Shown piece after piece: positions 16,161-25,490 of a DNA stretch of 64,000 nt. Made by a program: the position numbers and the translations under genes. The stretch is from contig JAMQGV010000017.1 in NCBI GenBank assembly GCA_025994075.1, positions 62,001 through 126,000 on the forward strand, given 5' to 3'. Origin of the DNA: Vicinamibacteria bacterium (lineage in GTDB: Bacteria; Acidobacteriota; Vicinamibacteria; Fen-336). The notes under the pieces are model-generated. The model was not told the DNA's origin, did not search any database, and saw nothing but the letters and a program-made list of their open reading frames with translations. Every line of letters begins with the position of its first letter. Positions within the stretch are counted from its first letter, which is position 1.

Positions 16161-17818
16161 CTGCCCGGGCGAAGCAGCTCGAGCACGCGTCCTCCACTCC
16201 AGGTGAAGGCGGTCCGAGCGGTCGGGCACATGGGCTCCTCCCTCAGGCGTCGCGCCTGGCCTGGGCGAATCCTCTCCTCGTGGATCACTACCCAGCGCAC
16301 GCCGACCTCGCCCAGCCGGCGGCAGGCGTGCTCCCTCGGGATCAGACTGCCCAGCCCTCCCCACGCCCGGTTCTGGGGTGGCTCGAACGCCCCGTAGCCG
16401 TTGACCATCGGCTGCCAGTGAACGGTCGACCAGTACAGGTAGAGAGCGCTGTCCTCGTAGGTGAGCCAGGGCAGCTCGAGCACGGGTCCGCGGGGTGCGC
16501 TTGCCAGGAAGTGGGCCGAGGCCGGAGGGGCCGGCACCCGCTCGATGCGGCTGGCCAACTCGCCGGGATGCATCTCCCAGGCCGTGAAAGCCAGAACGGC
16601 CGCGGCGACACCCCGACGCAACCGTTCCGTTCCGGGCAGTGACGACAGCGCCAGCCCCGCTGCCAGGCCGATTCCAAGCTGGGCCAGGATCACCATCCGG
16701 ACAGGCGTGCGCAATCCGCTGACGCCCGGCAGTGACCGGAAGAACTCGACGGGCCCCGGCATCACCAAAGGTCCCAGCCGGATCTCGGGGCCCAGCGCGA
16801 GGGCCACGCCCGTCGCGGCGAGGACGAGCGCCCAGCGGACCTCCCGCTTCCGGACCAGCACCAGGCTCCCCGCGGCCGCCATCAGGGGCAGCGACCCCAG
16901 GAACAGGGGCTCGGCGTCGGCCACGCGCTCGTGAAGCCAGCGCAGGTGGGGCGCTGCCTGCATGTCGCCCGGCTCCAGGAAGCTGGGCCAGCGCGCGCTC
17001 CAGCCCAGCAGGTGCTCCCGCTGCCGGGTGAAGCCATGGCGCTCCTGCACCTCGCGCTGCGGCTCGTAGGCCGCGAAGGTCGCGACCGCGGCCAGGCCGA
17101 GCGCCGCCAGGACCCGCCACAGGGTCCGCCGCGCGACCGCCTCGCGCCACGAGAAGGCCAGGGCCACCGCGAAGGCGGGAGCCAGCATCACCGCGTAGTA
17201 GCCGGAGGACAGGGCCTGGAGCAGCGAGGTGGCGCCCAGCAACAGCAGATGGCGCAGGCGTCCCGATCTGACGGCCATCAGGAAGAAGAGCAGCGCGAAT
17301 GGCAGCCACTGAGTGGAGACGTGGTGGATCTGGACCAGATGCTGCCAGCGGAACGGATTGAACGCGTACACGTAGCCGGCGAGCGCCGCCGCCGCCGCCG
17401 TCACCCCGAGCTGCCGGGCCAGCAGGTAGGCCCCGAGCCCGCACAGCGGGAACGTCAGCAACAGCACGAGGTTGTGGGCGAGCACGGGCCCCGCCCCGAG
17501 CCACAGCAGCGGCGCCGCCTGGGCCGACTGCGGCAGCAGCGACTCCGCGTAGGCCAGCGCCCCGGACTGCGGCCAGTAGGCGTTGGCGTCGAAGAGGTTC
17601 GCCAGGTCGACTGCGGCCTGCCGCGCGACGAAGTTGAGCGACCACAGGTTGACCCAGGTGTCGGGGTACCGCATGGAGTGGGTGGCGGCCCGGCCAAGCA
17701 GTGGCCAGAGATGGAGCGCGGCGAGCGCCCCGTAGCCCGACAGGACCCACGCCACCTCCCGCCATCCGACGCTCGCGTCGCCCGCCTCGGACGCCGCACC
17801 TTCGGCAACGCGAGGCAT
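16157..17818 (-). CDS. Multi-pass membrane protein, possibly a GT-C-type glycosyltransferase
   Basis: 553 aa with about ten predicted membrane helices between residues 25 and 430 and a soluble C-terminal part of about 120 residues. Early periplasmic-loop acidic residues (RYPDTWVNLW, FDANAYWP) recall the first loop of GT-C glycosyltransferases, but I cannot assign a family. A segment FRSLPGVSGLRTPVRMV resembles YfhO-like membrane proteins. It lies 13 bases after the SEC-C gene and could be the last gene of the second Pst operon's transcript, although its content suggests lipid-linked sugar transfer. Confidence 0.55.
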   Translation of the reverse strand: MPRVAEGAASEAGDASVGWREVAWVLSGYGALAALHLWPLLGRAATHSMRYPDTWVNLWSLNFVARQAAVDLANLFDANAYWPQSGALAYAESLLPQSAQAAPLLWLGAGPVLAHNLVLLLTFPLCGLGAYLLARQLGVTAAAAALAGYVYAFNPFRWQHLVQIHHVSTQWLPFALLFFLMAVRSGRLRHLLLLGATSLLQALSSGYYAVMLAPAFAVALAFSWREAVARRTLWRVLAALGLAAVATFAAYEPQREVQERHGFTRQREHLLGWSARWPSFLEPGDMQAAPHLRWLHERVADAEPLFLGSLPLMAAAGSLVLVRKREVRWALVLAATGVALALGPEIRLGPLVMPGPVEFFRSLPGVSGLRTPVRMVILAQLGIGLAAGLALSSLPGTERLRRGVAAAVLAFTAWEMHPGELASRIERVPAPPASAHFLASAPRGPVLELPWLTYEDSALYLYWSTVHWQPMVNGYGAFEPPQNRAWGGLGSLIPREHACRRLGEVGVRWVVIHEERIRPGQARRLREEPMCPTARTAFTWSGGRVLELLRPGS

Positions 17819-17831
17819 TTCGAGCGGAGAT

Positions 17832-18107
17832 CTAGCTGCTGCCGCTGCGGCGCGGCGCCTGGAACTTGGGGGCCGCGACGGCCGGGCCCCGCTTCCAGGG
17901 CTGCGGCGCGTTGCCGTGCTTCTTGTGGTCGGCGCGGCGCTCGGCCGCGGTCGGCTCGGCCTTCGGGGCCTCCAGCGGCGCCTCCGCCTCGGCCTTGGCG
18001 CGCGCCTCGCGCGCCTTCGCCTCGTCGGCGGCGAGGTGGCACTGCTTGTACTTCTTGCCGGAGCCGCAGTGGCAGGGTTCGTTGCGGCCGGGGGACTTGT
18101 CGCTCAA
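17832..18107 (-). CDS. Small SEC-C zinc-motif protein
   Basis: 91 aa. The N-terminus holds a SEC-C motif, GRNEPCHCGSGKKYKQCH, a zinc-binding module known from the SecA C-terminus. The rest is a charged, Ala/Lys/Glu-rich helix and a basic tail. The start is TTG 18,107, in a TTGA overlap with the phoB stop; a strong Shine-Dalgarno GGAGG sits seven bases before it. The role is unknown; translational coupling to phoB suggests it is made with the regulator. Confidence 0.75.
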   Translation of the reverse strand: MSDKSPGRNEPCHCGSGKKYKQCHLAADEAKAREARAKAEAEAPLEAPKAEPTAAERRADHKKHGNAPQPWKRGPAVAAPKFQAPRRSGSS

Positions 18108-18883
18108 GGGTGATCCTCCACCCTCATCATAGCGGCTGCGCCCGGGTCCTTGACGAAGCGGTAGCCGAGGCCGACGACCGTCTCCACGTGGTCGCGGGCG
18201 GGGCCCAGCTTCAGCCGCAGCCGGCGGATGTGGGCGTCGATGCTGCGCGTCTCCACGTCGGTCTCGAAGCCCCAGACGCGCTCCAGCAGCCGCTCCCGCG
18301 TCAGCACCCGGCCCGCGCGCTCGACGAGGTAGCGGAAGATCTCGAACTCCTTCTGGGTGAGCCGGATCTCCTGGCCGCGGTAGCGCACCGTGAAGGCCTC
18401 GAACTCGATCTCGAAGTTCTCGTCGCGGTACACCTGCGCCGCCTCGGCGCCGGGCTCGGAGCGCCGCAGCGCGACCCGGCAGCGGGCGGCCAGTTCCTTC
18501 AGCGAGAACGGCTTGACGACGTAGTCCTCGGCGCCCATCTCGAGCCCGAGCACGCGGTCGACCTCGTCGCCGCGGGCGGAGACGATGATGATCGGCACGT
18601 GGGCCGTCGAGGCCTGGCGCTTGATCAGCCGGCACACCTCGAGGCCGTCCATGCCCGGCAGGTTGAGGTCGAGCAGCACGAGGTCGGCCCCGCGGCGCGC
18701 GGCGTCCAGGCCCTCCTCGCCGGTGCGCGCCCACTTCACGTTCATGCCGGCGCGCTCGAGCTGGTAGCTGATCGCCTCGGCGATGTCGTGGTCGTCCTCG
18801 ATCAGCAGCACCCGCTTGCGGTGGTCGGCGACCGCGGTGCGCGGTGCCGCGGGGCTCCGCAGCTCGACGTGTCCGGCCTTCAC
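18104..18883 (-). CDS. phoB: PhoB-type response regulator
   Basis: 259 aa, GTG start. A 20-residue extension precedes the receiver domain (VLLIEDDHDIAEAI, phospho-acceptor Asp in LVLLDLNLPGMDG, Thr/Ser-equivalent IIVSARG, Lys in DYVVKPFS). A winged-helix OmpR/PhoB DNA-binding domain follows (LTQKEFEIFRYL, then DVETRSIDAHIRRLRLKL, GLGYRF). PhoB binds direct repeats with an 11-base period, which occur at several promoters here. It is translated after phoU with a GTGA overlap. No kinase gene is adjacent; phoR at 3-1,502 is the nearest. Confidence 0.92.
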   Translation of the reverse strand: MKAGHVELRSPAAPRTAVADHRKRVLLIEDDHDIAEAISYQLERAGMNVKWARTGEEGLDAARRGADLVLLDLNLPGMDGLEVCRLIKRQASTAHVPIIIVSARGDEVDRVLGLEMGAEDYVVKPFSLKELAARCRVALRRSEPGAEAAQVYRDENFEIEFEAFTVRYRGQEIRLTQKEFEIFRYLVERAGRVLTRERLLERVWGFETDVETRSIDAHIRRLRLKLGPARDHVETVVGLGYRFVKDPGAAAMMRVEDHP

Positions 18884-19560
18884 TGCGCGGTCTCCGAGCC
18901 GTTGCCGTGCCGCACGTCGCGGCCCTCGACCAGGAAGATGACGTCCTCCGCGACGTTGGTCGCGTGGTCGGCGATGCGCTCCAGGTTGCGGCTGATCAGG
19001 ATCAGGCCCAGCGCGCGCTCGATGGTGCCGGGGTCGGCCATCATGTGGGTCAGCAGCACGCGGAACACGTGGTCCTTGAGGTTGTCGACCTCGTCGTCGC
19101 GGAGCAGCACCTTGCGCGCGAGCTCCGCGTCGCGGCGCACGAAGGCGTCGAGCGCGTCGCGGGTCATGTGCAGCGCCAGCTCGGCCATGCGCGGGATGTC
19201 GATCAGCGGCCGCAGCGGCGGCTGCGCGATCACCTTCAGCGCGTTCTGGGCGATGTTGACGGCCTGGTCGCCGATCCGTTCGAGGTCGGCGTTGATCTTC
19301 ATCGCCGCGGTGATGAAGCGCAGGTCGGAGGCCATCGGCTGCTGCAGCGCCAGCAGCTTCAGGCAGCGGTCGTCGATCTCCACCTGCAGCCGGTTGATCT
19401 CGCCGTCGCCGCGGGCCACCCGCTCGGCGAGCTCCGGCCGCCGCTCCATCAGGGCCTGGATCGCCTCGGTCAGGCGCACCTCGACCTGGCCGCCCATGCC
19501 CAGCAGCCGCTGCTTGATCGCGCCCAGCCCCTCTTCGAAGTGATGCCGTTCCAATTTCAA
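18880..19560 (-). CDS. phoU: Phosphate signalling protein PhoU
   Basis: 226 aa, a standard two-bundle PhoU with both metal-binding helices (NADLERIGDQAVNIA and SRNLERIADHATNVA). PhoU couples Pst transporter state to PhoR and curbs the Pho response in high phosphate. Unlike the first system's PhoU it carries no extra domain. It lies between pstB and phoB, with a 55-base gap to pstB and a 4-base overlap with phoB. Confidence 0.93.
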   Translation of the reverse strand: MKLERHHFEEGLGAIKQRLLGMGGQVEVRLTEAIQALMERRPELAERVARGDGEINRLQVEIDDRCLKLLALQQPMASDLRFITAAMKINADLERIGDQAVNIAQNALKVIAQPPLRPLIDIPRMAELALHMTRDALDAFVRRDAELARKVLLRDDEVDNLKDHVFRVLLTHMMADPGTIERALGLILISRNLERIADHATNVAEDVIFLVEGRDVRHGNGSETAQ

Positions 19561-19615
19561 CGCTCTCCTGCCAGACCCCTGGATCCCGCCCCGTCCGCAG
19601 CCACCGCCCCCGGGA

Positions 19616-20452
<837 letters not shown>

Positions 20453-20462
20453 CTCCAAGCTC

Positions 20463-22097
20463 CTAGAAGGCCGACGTCTGGTACTTCCGGCGCAGCCGGT
20501 TGCGAACGACGATGGCCGTGAGGTTGAGGGCCACGATGATCAGCAGCAGGAAGATGGTCGTCGTGTAGACCATCGGCATCGCGGCCTCGACGTTGGGGCT
20601 CTGGAAGCCGACGTCGTAGATGTGGAACCCGAGGTGCATGAACTTGCGGTCGGGATGGAAGAAGGGGAAGAAGCCGTCGAGCGGCAGCTCGGGGGCCAGC
20701 TTGACGACGCCCGTGATCATCAGCGGCGCCACCTCGCCGGCGCCGCGCGCCATGGCCAGGATCAGGCCCGTCAGGATGCCCGGGGCGGCCGCCGGCAGCA
20801 CCACGTGCAGGATGGTCTGGAACTTGGTCGCGCCGGTCGCGATCGAGGCCTCGCGCATCGATCGCGGCACCGCGGCCAGCGCCTCCTCGGAGGCGACGAT
20901 CACCACCGGCACCGTCAGCAGCGCCAGGGTCAGGGAGGCCCAGAGGATGCCGCCGGTGCCGTAGGTCGGGGTCGGCAGCGCCTCGGGGAAGAACATGCGG
21001 TCGATGCCACCGCCGACGAAGTAGACGAAGAAGCCGAGGCCGAACACGCCGAACACGATCGAGGGCACGCCAGCCAGGTTGTTGACGGCGATGCGCACGA
21101 TCCGGACCAGCGGCCCCTGCTTCGCGTACTCGCGCAGGTAGAGCGCAGCCAGCACCCCGAACGGAACCGCCATCAGGCTCATGATGATGACCATCATCAC
21201 GGTGCCGAAGATGGCCGGGAAGATGCCGCCTTCGGTGTTCGACTCGCGCGGGTCGGCGCTCACGAACTCCCAGATGCGGCCGGCGTAGACGGCGAGCCGC
21301 CCGCCGAGCCCGAGCTGGTTGGCCGGGTAGATGCGGTAGATGTCCAGGGTGGACAGCTCCTTCTCGGTGCCGTCCGCGGCGCGGAAGGTCACGTAGGTCG
21401 TCGCCGCGGTCGCCAGCAGCCGGTCGAGCTCCTGCTGCTTGCCCCGGAAGCGCTCCTCCTGCGCGGCGACCGCGGCCGCCACGGCGGAGCGCTCGGCTTC
21501 GCGCTTCACGCCGTCCTGCTTCTCGCGGTACTCGATGCGCTTCAGCGCGAGGCGCTGCTGCTCGATGCGGTAGTTGATCTCGCCGATCTCGTGCTTCTCG
21601 ATCTGCTCGATGGCGGCACGGTCGTGCTCGGCCTTCGCGACGAGAGGCTGGAGCGCGGCCCACACCGCGTCGCCTTCGGCCAGCACCCGCTCCCCGTCCT
21701 TGAGCAAGACCGGGGCCCCGAGCAGCGGCCCGTACTCGCGGCGCTCGACGTAGAACGCGTCTGCCGGCTCGCGGCGCGAGGCGATCTCCTTCTCGTCGAT
21801 CCACTTGAAGTCGTAGCCGAGCAGGTCGCGGTTGCCGAGCTTGAGCTGGACGCGGTGCTCGCGCAGGTGATCGGGCGAGCCCGGGTTCGGGATCGGCTGG
21901 CGGCGGATCTGCTCGCCCAGCCACTTGCTGCCGTCCTTCAGCGTCAGCTCGACGAGCGCGCTGGGCCAGAAGAAGCCGAGGCCGTTCGTCAGCACGATCA
22001 CGATCAGGCCGGCGATCAGCAGCAGACAAGTGCCAAGCGCGCTGCCGGTGAACCACACCATCGGGTCGCCGCGGCGGACGGAGAGGGGCAGCTTCAT
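20463..22097 (-). CDS. pstA: Long-form phosphate permease PstA (second system)
   Basis: 544 aa, far above the 280-310 aa of ordinary PstA. One N-terminal helix (about 15-37) is followed by a periplasmic domain of about 230 residues, of which about 150-235 is a charged, coiled-coil-like stretch ([20 protein letters not shown]). The permease core begins near 280 and includes [17 protein letters not shown] and the coupling motif [20 protein letters not shown]. Long PstA and PstC pairs are known in gammaproteobacteria such as pseudomonads. It matches the long PstC encoded one base upstream. Confidence 0.92.
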   Translation of the reverse strand: MKLPLSVRRGDPMVWFTGSALGTCLLLIAGLIVIVLTNGLGFFWPSALVELTLKDGSKWLGEQIRRQPIPNPGSPDHLREHRVQLKLGNRDLLGYDFKWIDEKEIASRREPADAFYVERREYGPLLGAPVLLKDGERVLAEGDAVWAALQPLVAKAEHDRAAIEQIEKHEIGEINYRIEQQRLALKRIEYREKQDGVKREAERSAVAAAVAAQEERFRGKQQELDRLLATAATTYVTFRAADGTEKELSTLDIYRIYPANQLGLGGRLAVYAGRIWEFVSADPRESNTEGGIFPAIFGTVMMVIIMSLMAVPFGVLAALYLREYAKQGPLVRIVRIAVNNLAGVPSIVFGVFGLGFFVYFVGGGIDRMFFPEALPTPTYGTGGILWASLTLALLTVPVVIVASEEALAAVPRSMREASIATGATKFQTILHVVLPAAAPGILTGLILAMARGAGEVAPLMITGVVKLAPELPLDGFFPFFHPDRKFMHLGFHIYDVGFQSPNVEAAMPMVYTTTIFLLLIIVALNLTAIVVRNRLRRKYQTSAF

Positions 22098-22098
22098 G

Positions 22099-24333
22099 TC
22101 AGATCGCCCGGTAGCGCTCGCGCAGGCGCTGGCGGATCACCTCGGCGATGGTGTTGACCACGAAGGTCATCGCGAACAGCAGCGCGCCGGCCAGGAACAG
22201 CACGCGGTACAGCGTGCCGCCGTAGGGCGCCTCGGGGATCTCCACCGCGATGTTGGCGGAGAGCGTGCGCATGCCGTTGAAGATCGACCAGTCCAGCACC
22301 GGCGTGTTGCCGGTGGCCATCAGCACGATCATGGTCTCGCCCACCGCGCGGCCGAAGCCGATCATCACCGCGGAGAACACGCCCGGGCTGGCGGTCGGCA
22401 GCACGACGCGGGTCGCCGTCTGCCAGCGCGAGGCGCCGAGCGCCAGCGACGCGGCCGACAGCGAGGAGGGCACCGCGCTGAAGGCGTCCTCCGAGATCGT
22501 GAAGATGATCGGGATCACCGCGAACCCCATCGCCAGGCCGACCACCAGGCTGTTGCGCTGGTCGTAGGTGAGCGCGAGGTTCTCGCTGAGCCACAGCTTG
22601 AAGTCGGGTGGGAAGACGGTGGCTTCGACCCAGGGGCCGGCCTCGAGCGCTCCCAGGGCGCCGAGCGCCATCATGGGCACCAGCACGAACAGCTCCATCC
22701 CGGGCTTGAGCCGCCGCGAGAGGGCCTGGGGAAGGCGGTTCCAGACCAGGATGCCCGCAGTGCCGGACAACGGCAGGACGACCATCATCAGGATCACGCC
22801 CACGATGTGGCGCTCGACCATCGGCGCCAGCCACAGGCCCGCGACGAAGCCGATCACGACCGAAGGCAGCGCCGCCATGATCTCGACGGTGGGCTTGATC
22901 CGGCCGCGGATCGAGGGGTGCATGAACTGCGAGGTGTAGAGCGCGCCGCCGACCGCGATCGGGATCGCGAACAGCAGCGCGTACAGCGTCCCCTTGATGG
23001 TGCCGAACATCAGCGGCACCAGCGAGAACTTGGTCTCGAAGTCGTCGGTCGCGCCGGTCGACTGCCACACGTACTCGGGCGCGGCGTAGCCCTCGTACCA
23101 GACCTTGCCGAACAGCGACTTCCAGGTGATCTCCGGGTGCGGGTTGGAGATCGCGTAGCGGGCCAGCACGCCGCCCGGCTGGCTGACCAGCAGCCCGTCG
23201 TTCTTCGGCGTGATCAGCAGCAGCTCGCCGCCGGCGGCCGCGTCCGGCAGCCGCAGCAGCGTGCGCTCCGAGGTGCCGTGGTGGAGCACGACGCTGCCGT
23301 CGGCTCCGAGCGTCGCGAACGAGCGGTCACGGGTGGCCGCCGTGATCGCGGTGACGGGGGCGCCCTGGTTCTCGAAGCGGTGGGCGTTGACCAGCGTCCT
23401 GTCGGCGTCGTCGTCGCGCAGGCGGACCCGGAACCAGCCGCTCACCTCGCCCGCCTGGTTGCCGGCCAGGAACGTCGTCCCGCCCAGCAGCCACTCGATC
23501 GCCGTCACCGGGCTCGAGCCCACGGAGACCACGTCCGTGAGCCTCAGCTCGGGCTCGATCTCCCAGTGGTAGACGTTGCCCTTCTCGGTGCCGACCGCCA
23601 GCGCGTCGGGGCGGGCCAGGTCCAGGGTGGTGATCTTCTCGCCGTCGCGGGTGCGCAGCGTGTGCAGCGCCTCGGTCTCGTCTTCGGAGCGATGCCACAG
23701 CGCGATCTCGTCGTCCGCGAGCAGCGCGGCCACCGACTTGCGGCCGCCGTCGTCGCTGTAGCCGAGCTGCCGCACCGGGCGGCCCGCCGGATCGATCGCG
23801 ATCAGGCCGCGGTCGCGGACCTCGATCTCCAGGTCCTTCAGTTGCTGGGCGTCGTCGTACTGCGGGCGGAAGCGGACCTGGGCCATGGCCACGCGGCCGT
23901 CCGCGGTGCCCGCGGCGAGGAAGTCGCCCGTCAGCGAGCGCGAGGCCGCCGTGACGCCGGCGCCCGCGAGGCCCGGAAACGGCACGGTCAGCGCGAGCTT
24001 CCCGCCCTCGAGGCGGAAGAAGTGGACTTCCGCTTCCGGCGTCACGTCGTAGGCGTAGAGCTGGTACTCGTCCGTGCCCAGTACCAGCGGACGGACCACA
24101 TGACCGTCGGGGGTCACCATCGCGACCGTGCCCGTCGCCGTGCCCTGCGAAGAGCGGAACAGCGGCCAGGCCTCGGCCAGGATGAACAGCAGGATGCCGA
24201 GCACGCTGGCGACGATGCCGATGCCGCCGAGCGTGATGAAGAAGACGGCGAAGCGGTCGAGACGCTTGACCCGCTTGATGCGCTCGCCCTGGGCGGCGAT
24301 CAGCTCGCGGACGGTGAGGGTGTTGCTGGCCAT
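22099..24333 (-). CDS. pstC: Long-form phosphate permease PstC with periplasmic propeller-like domain
   Basis: 744 aa, more than twice the usual length. A membrane helix (about 28-52) leads into about 370 periplasmic residues with repeating beta-strand patterns and WD-like ends (ALLADDEIALWHRS, VTAIEWLLGGTTFLAGNQAGEVSGWF, ITAATRDRSFATLGADGSVVLHHG). This looks like a beta-propeller, by inference from the repeats. The C-terminal third is the permease, with the coupling motif AASLALGASRWQTATRVVLP. The domain may organise the transporter with the long PstA or sense a periplasmic partner. Confidence 0.9.
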   Translation of the reverse strand: MASNTLTVRELIAAQGERIKRVKRLDRFAVFFITLGGIGIVASVLGILLFILAEAWPLFRSSQGTATGTVAMVTPDGHVVRPLVLGTDEYQLYAYDVTPEAEVHFFRLEGGKLALTVPFPGLAGAGVTAASRSLTGDFLAAGTADGRVAMAQVRFRPQYDDAQQLKDLEIEVRDRGLIAIDPAGRPVRQLGYSDDGGRKSVAALLADDEIALWHRSEDETEALHTLRTRDGEKITTLDLARPDALAVGTEKGNVYHWEIEPELRLTDVVSVGSSPVTAIEWLLGGTTFLAGNQAGEVSGWFRVRLRDDDADRTLVNAHRFENQGAPVTAITAATRDRSFATLGADGSVVLHHGTSERTLLRLPDAAAGGELLLITPKNDGLLVSQPGGVLARYAISNPHPEITWKSLFGKVWYEGYAAPEYVWQSTGATDDFETKFSLVPLMFGTIKGTLYALLFAIPIAVGGALYTSQFMHPSIRGRIKPTVEIMAALPSVVIGFVAGLWLAPMVERHIVGVILMMVVLPLSGTAGILVWNRLPQALSRRLKPGMELFVLVPMMALGALGALEAGPWVEATVFPPDFKLWLSENLALTYDQRNSLVVGLAMGFAVIPIIFTISEDAFSAVPSSLSAASLALGASRWQTATRVVLPTASPGVFSAVMIGFGRAVGETMIVLMATGNTPVLDWSIFNGMRTLSANIAVEIPEAPYGGTLYRVLFLAGALLFAMTFVVNTIAEVIRQRLRERYRAI

Positions 24334-24374
24334 GGGCTTCGCTGTTCTTCTGTCTCGCGATTCGGGTCGAAAGG

Positions 24375-24415
24375 CGCGGGCCGGGGCGGTCTTCTCGAGG
24401 AGGCCCCGGCCCGCG
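24375..24415 (-). terminator. 13-bp perfect GC hairpin between pstS and pstC
   Basis: CGCGGGCCGGGGC (24,375-24,387) and its exact inverse (24,403-24,415) with a 15-base loop. On the transcribed strand it begins 14 bases after the pstS stop, within the 96-base gap before pstC. There is no T-tract. Such a hairpin after the binding-protein gene typically limits read-through or protects the upstream mRNA, so PstS can outnumber the permease. Confidence 0.65.
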
Positions 24416-24429
24416 GGAGGAGCAGCCGA

Positions 24430-25395
24430 CTACTCCAGCTTCGCCAGCTCCTCCTTGCAGATCGACGCGGGCAGCGGCAGGTAGCCGTCCTTGACGACGA
24501 CCTCCTGGCCTTCCTTCGAGAACATGAACTTCGCGAACTCCTTGACCAGCGGGTCGAGCGGCTTGCCGGGGGCGCGGTTCACGTAGATGTAGAGGAAGCG
24601 GTTGAGCGGGTACTTGCCGCTCTTGACGTCCTCGTACGAGCCGTTCGAGAACGCGCCGCCTTCGGCCTCGGCAAGGGCCACCAGCTTGACGCCGGAGGTG
24701 CGGTAGCCGATGCCGGAGTAGCCGATGCCGAAGCGGTCCTCGGTCACGCCCTGGACGACGGAAGCGGAACCCGGCTGCTCCTTCACCGTGTCCTTGTAGT
24801 CGCCGTTCTTGAGCGTGTGCTCCTTGAAGAAGCCGTAGGTGCCCGACGCCGAGTTGCGGCCGTAGAGGGAGATCGGGCGATTGGCCCAGTCACCGGTCAG
24901 GCCGAGCTGGCCCCAGGTCGTCACGTTGCCCTTGAAGCCGCGGCGGCGGCTCTTGCCGAACACGGCGTCGACCTGGGCCATGGTCAGCTTCTCGATCGGG
25001 TTGTCCTTGTTGACGTAGACCGCCAGCGCGTCGAAGCTGGTGCGGAGCTGGGTCGGCTTGTAGCCGTACTTCTGCTCGAACTGGTCGATCTCGGTGGCGC
25101 GCATCGTGCGCGACATCGGGCCGAACTGGGCGGTGCCCGCGATCAGCGCCGGCGGCGCCGTCGAGCTGCCCTTGCCCTCGACCTGGACGCGGACGTTCGG
25201 GTACATCTTGCGGAACGCCTCGGCCCACAGCGTCATCATGTTGTTCATGGTGTCGGAGCCGATGCTGTTGATGTTGCCCGACACGCCGCTGGTGCGCTGG
25301 TACGACGGGATCGCCGGGTCGACCTGGATCTGCTGGGCCTGCGCCGCGCCGGCCACCAGGGCCAGGGCCGCGCCGAACGCCGTCACGCGATTCAT
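24430..25395 (-). CDS. pstS: Phosphate-binding protein PstS (second system)
   Basis: 321 aa with a cleavable Sec signal (hydrophobic core then AGAAQAQQ). Phosphate-pocket motifs: INSIGSDTMNNM, the KGSSTAPPALIAG loop, GPMSRTM and YGRNSASGTYGFF. It resembles the PstS type that accompanies long PstC/PstA. ATG 25,395 is used, preceded by GGAGGAAGCG at Shine-Dalgarno distance; an in-frame upstream start at 25,437 would run into the 12-bp inverted repeat. The gene follows the porin and has its own 11-base-repeat region and hairpins on both sides. Confidence 0.93.
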   Translation of the reverse strand: MNRVTAFGAALALVAGAAQAQQIQVDPAIPSYQRTSGVSGNINSIGSDTMNNMMTLWAEAFRKMYPNVRVQVEGKGSSTAPPALIAGTAQFGPMSRTMRATEIDQFEQKYGYKPTQLRTSFDALAVYVNKDNPIEKLTMAQVDAVFGKSRRRGFKGNVTTWGQLGLTGDWANRPISLYGRNSASGTYGFFKEHTLKNGDYKDTVKEQPGSASVVQGVTEDRFGIGYSGIGYRTSGVKLVALAEAEGGAFSNGSYEDVKSGKYPLNRFLYIYVNRAPGKPLDPLVKEFAKFMFSKEGQEVVVKDGYLPLPASICKEELAKLE

Positions 25396-25422
25396 CTGCA
25401 CGCTTCCTCCACGATTCGCCTG

Positions 25423-25455
25423 TCTCACGGGGTTCACGCTAGCAACCCCGTGAGA
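25423..25455. repeat. 12-bp perfect inverted repeat in the pstS upstream region
   Basis: TCTCACGGGGTT (25,423-25,434) and AACCCCGTGAGA (25,444-25,455), loop of nine bases. It lies between the 11-base repeats and the pstS Shine-Dalgarno. It can act as a terminator after the porin, an mRNA-stabilising leader hairpin, or a dyad operator over the promoter; the loop contains GCTAGC, a possible -10 element. Confidence 0.7.
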
Positions 25456-25461
25456 ACGGGC

Positions 25462-25490
25462 TGTTATGACCGTGTTAATTCGGTGTTAAC
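25462..25490 (-). promoter_or_regulatory. PHO-box-like triple 11-bp repeat before pstS
   Basis: On the + strand TGTTA begins at 25,462, 25,473 and 25,484, an exact 11-base period; on the transcribed strand the units read TTAAC, TTAAC and ATAAC. The third unit overlaps the porin stop codon. The same unit type occurs in the porin box, consistent with one regulator, probably PhoB. Confidence 0.6.
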
